22,320 nucleotides of DNA from Roseovarius sp. UBA6167 (GTDB lineage: Bacteria; Pseudomonadota; Alphaproteobacteria; Rhodobacterales; Rhodobacteraceae): the NCBI GenBank assembly GCA_002428225.1, contig DIUD01000073.1:1-22320 (forward strand), in the 5' to 3' direction. This document shows positions 20,423 to 22,320 of this stretch, piece after piece; within the stretch, counting starts at the first letter, position 1; each line of letters begins with the position of its first letter. The notes under the pieces were generated by a model. That model was not told the origin of the DNA and did not search any database. It saw nothing but the letters and a program-made list of their open reading frames with translations. The position numbers and the translations under genes are program-made.

Positions 20423-22320
20423 ATGAGCGACAAGCGCCATATCGTGATGGGCGGCGCGCCCGAGGGGTTCGACGCGCGCCTCGTGCTGGCCGAAATCGAC
20501 AAGGCCGCCGGCCCCGTGATCCATGTCGCGCGCGATGACAAGCGCATGGCCGCGATGGCCGAGGCGCTGCGCTTTTTCGCCCCCGACATGCCGGTGATCC
20601 GCTTTCCCGGCTGGGATTGCCTGCCCTATGACCGCATCTCGCCCAATGCCGAGATTTCGGCCACCCGCATGGCGACGCTGGCGGGGCTGGCGCACACGAT
20701 GCCGCCGCAATTCGTGCTGCTGACCACGCTCAACGCCGCGACACAGCGCCTGCCCGCCCGCGAGGTGCTGCGCGAGGCGGCCTTTGCCGCCTCCGTGGGC
20801 GAGCGCATCGACGAGGCCGCCTTGCGCGATTTCCTCGTGCGGATGGGGTTCACGCAGGCCCCTACCGTGACCGAGCCGGGCGATTATGCGCTGCGCGGCG
20901 GGATCATCGACATCTACCCGCCGGGCGAGGGCGGGCCGGTTCGGCTCGATCTTTTCGGCGACGTGCTCGACGGGGTGCGCCGGTTCGATGCGGCCACGCA
21001 GCGCACCACCGAGAAACTCGACCGGGTCGAGCTTGCCCCCGTCTCCGAGGTGATGCTCGACGAGGCCGCGATCCGCCGCTTTCGCCAGAATTACCGCATT
21101 GCGTTCGGCACCGGCGGGGCCGAGGATCCGCTTTACGAGGCGGTGAGCGCGGGGCGCAAGCAGGCAGGGGTGGAGCATTGGCTGCCTTTCTTCCACGAGC
21201 GGCTGGAGACGCTGTTCGACTACCTTCCCGATGCCCCGGTCACGCTCGACGATCAGGCCGAGGCCGCCCGCAATGCGCGCTGGGCGGCGGTGTGCGACCA
21301 GTACGAGGCGCGCCGCCACGCGCTCGGGCAGAAGGGGCGCGGCGACACGGTCTATCAGCCGATCGCGCCCGATCTGCTCTATCTCGATGATGCGGGCTGG
21401 AATGCGGCGCTCGGTCCGCGCCGGGTGGTGCAGTTCTCGGCCCTGCCGCGCCCGACGGGGCCGGGGGTGGTGGATGCGGGCGGGCGCATCGGGCGCAACT
21501 TTGCCCCCGAACGCCAGCAGGAAAGCATCAACCTTTTCGGCGTGCTGAAGGAGCATGTCGAGGAAAGGCTGGCGCTTGGCCCGGTTCTCATCGCCTCCTA
21601 CAGCACCGGCGCGCGCGAGCGCATCGAGGGGCTTCTGGCCGATGAGGGGCTTGTCGGCCCGGTCTCGGTCAGCAGCATCAGGGGCGTGGGCAAACACGGG
21701 CTGCATCTGGCGATCTGGCCGCTTGAACAGGGGTTCACCGCGCCCGGCCTCACCGTCATTTCCGAACAGGACGTGCTGGGCGACCGGCTCATTCGCGGGG
21801 CGCGGCGCAAACGGCGGGCCGAGAATTTCCTGACCGAGGCACAGGCGCTCAGCCAGGGCGATCTGGTGGTCCATGTCGATCACGGGATCGGCCGCTATCT
21901 GGGGCTTGAGGTGGTCACGGCGGCGGGGGCCGCGCATGAATGTCTCGTGCTGGAATATGCCGAAGGCGCCAGGCTTTACCTGCCGGTCGAGAATATCGAA
22001 CTGCTGTCGCGCTACGGTCATGAGGAGGGGCTGCTCGACCGGCTGGGCGGCGGCGCGTGGCAGGCCAAGAAGGCGAAGCTCAAGCAGCGCATCCGCGAGA
22101 TGGCCGATCGCCTGATTCGCGTCGCCGCCGAGCGTGAATTGCGCCGCGCGCCGGTGATCGTGCCCGAGCATCACGCCTGGGAGGCGTTTGCCGCGCGTTT
22201 TCCCTATCAGGAAACCGACGATCAGCAGCGCGCCATCGACGATGTGCTCGCCGATCTGGAAGCGGGGCGCCCGATGGATCGGCTGATCTGCGGCGATGTC
22301 GGTTTCGGCAAGACCGAGGT
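20423..22320 (+). CDS. mfd: Transcription-repair coupling factor, N-terminal part (runs off window)
   Basis: The first 632 codons of Mfd, open to the right edge. The protein binds RNA polymerase stalled at lesions, displaces it by DNA translocation and recruits UvrA. Residues about 1-340 are the UvrB-homologous domains 1a/2/1b (FPGWDCLPYDRISPNAEISA, DYALRGGIIDIYPPG). Later come the D3 region and the RNA-polymerase-interacting domain (about 475-545), with LSQGDLVVHVDHGIGRYLGL and the LEYAEGARLYLPVENIELLSRY stretch. Helicase motif Q and Walker A follow (FPYQETDDQQRAI, then GDVGFGKTE at the edge). ATG 20423 has ggcgaggg before it. The reading frame was followed to the window end without interruption. 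Confidence 0.97.
   Translation, partial: MSDKRHIVMGGAPEGFDARLVLAEIDKAAGPVIHVARDDKRMAAMAEALRFFAPDMPVIRFPGWDCLPYDRISPNAEISATRMATLAGLAHTMPPQFVLLTTLNAATQRLPAREVLREAAFAASVGERIDEAALRDFLVRMGFTQAPTVTEPGDYALRGGIIDIYPPGEGGPVRLDLFGDVLDGVRRFDAATQRTTEKLDRVELAPVSEVMLDEAAIRRFRQNYRIAFGTGGAEDPLYEAVSAGRKQAGVEHWLPFFHERLETLFDYLPDAPVTLDDQAEAARNARWAAVCDQYEARRHALGQKGRGDTVYQPIAPDLLYLDDAGWNAALGPRRVVQFSALPRPTGPGVVDAGGRIGRNFAPERQQESINLFGVLKEHVEERLALGPVLIASYSTGARERIEGLLADEGLVGPVSVSSIRGVGKHGLHLAIWPLEQGFTAPGLTVISEQDVLGDRLIRGARRKRRAENFLTEAQALSQGDLVVHVDHGIGRYLGLEVVTAAGAAHECLVLEYAEGARLYLPVENIELLSRYGHEEGLLDRLGGGAWQAKKAKLKQRIREMADRLIRVAAERELRRAPVIVPEHHAWEAFAARFPYQETDDQQRAIDDVLADLEAGRPMDRLICGDVGFGKTE

Noticed and set aside
20354..22174. 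A 606-codon open frame on the - strand, and the long frame 18751-20589 extending hemB upstream
   Set aside because: They are antisense to mfd and the SufBCD-associated gene, have low-complexity Arg/His/Gly-rich translations, and arise from high-GC third-position bias.

Overview
The window is high-GC bacterial chromosome. Its gene content and protein style (Rhodobacter/Roseobacter-type SufBCD-associated membrane protein, Asp-rich HemB, rplM-rpsI, speD-speE) point to an alphaproteobacterium of the Rhodobacterales. The genus cannot be read from the sequence.

Region 1 (1-7611, + strand) is an acetate-uptake and signalling cluster. It holds the 3' end of acetyl-CoA synthetase, an internally deleted adenylate kinase, the small (DUF4212) and large (VC_2705-type) subunits of a sodium:solute symporter, a cNMP-binding/CBS/GlnD-like nucleotidyltransferase (DUF294) protein, a two-TM hypothetical protein, a CheY-like receiver, and a 688-aa membrane protein. 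That last protein joins a degenerate histidine-kinase body to a complete DnaQ-type DEDDh exonuclease. The last three genes are tightly packed, and the receiver and exonuclease genes overlap by ATGA.

Region 2 (7659-14106) is a tRNA-Gly(TCC) gene carrying an integrated element of about 6.4 kb. It is bounded by an 18-bp direct repeat: the tRNA 3' end at 7716-7733 and its copy at 14089-14106. All but one of its genes are on the - strand: tyrosine integrase, an HTH-like protein, an AlpA-type regulator, a 156-aa unknown, a 700-aa primase/terminase fusion, a 230-aa unknown and a 65-aa unknown. A 53-residue basic protein is encoded convergently next to the tRNA. No capsid, portal, tail or lysis gene is present, so it looks like a satellite-like element or a deletion derivative of a prophage. 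The fusion protein is its most unusual feature: a zinc-ribbon/DUF7146/Toprim primase is cut inside Toprim and continues in frame, at the expected N-terminus, into a complete phage large terminase.

Region 3 (14107-22320) is conserved chromosome: a hotdog thioesterase, rpsI-rplM (-) with a clear promoter, speD-speE (+) for spermidine synthesis, a DUF4202 protein overlapping a Ysc84-like lipoprotein gene (-), hemB (-), a SufBCD-associated membrane protein (+) and the 5' part of mfd (+), which runs off the window.
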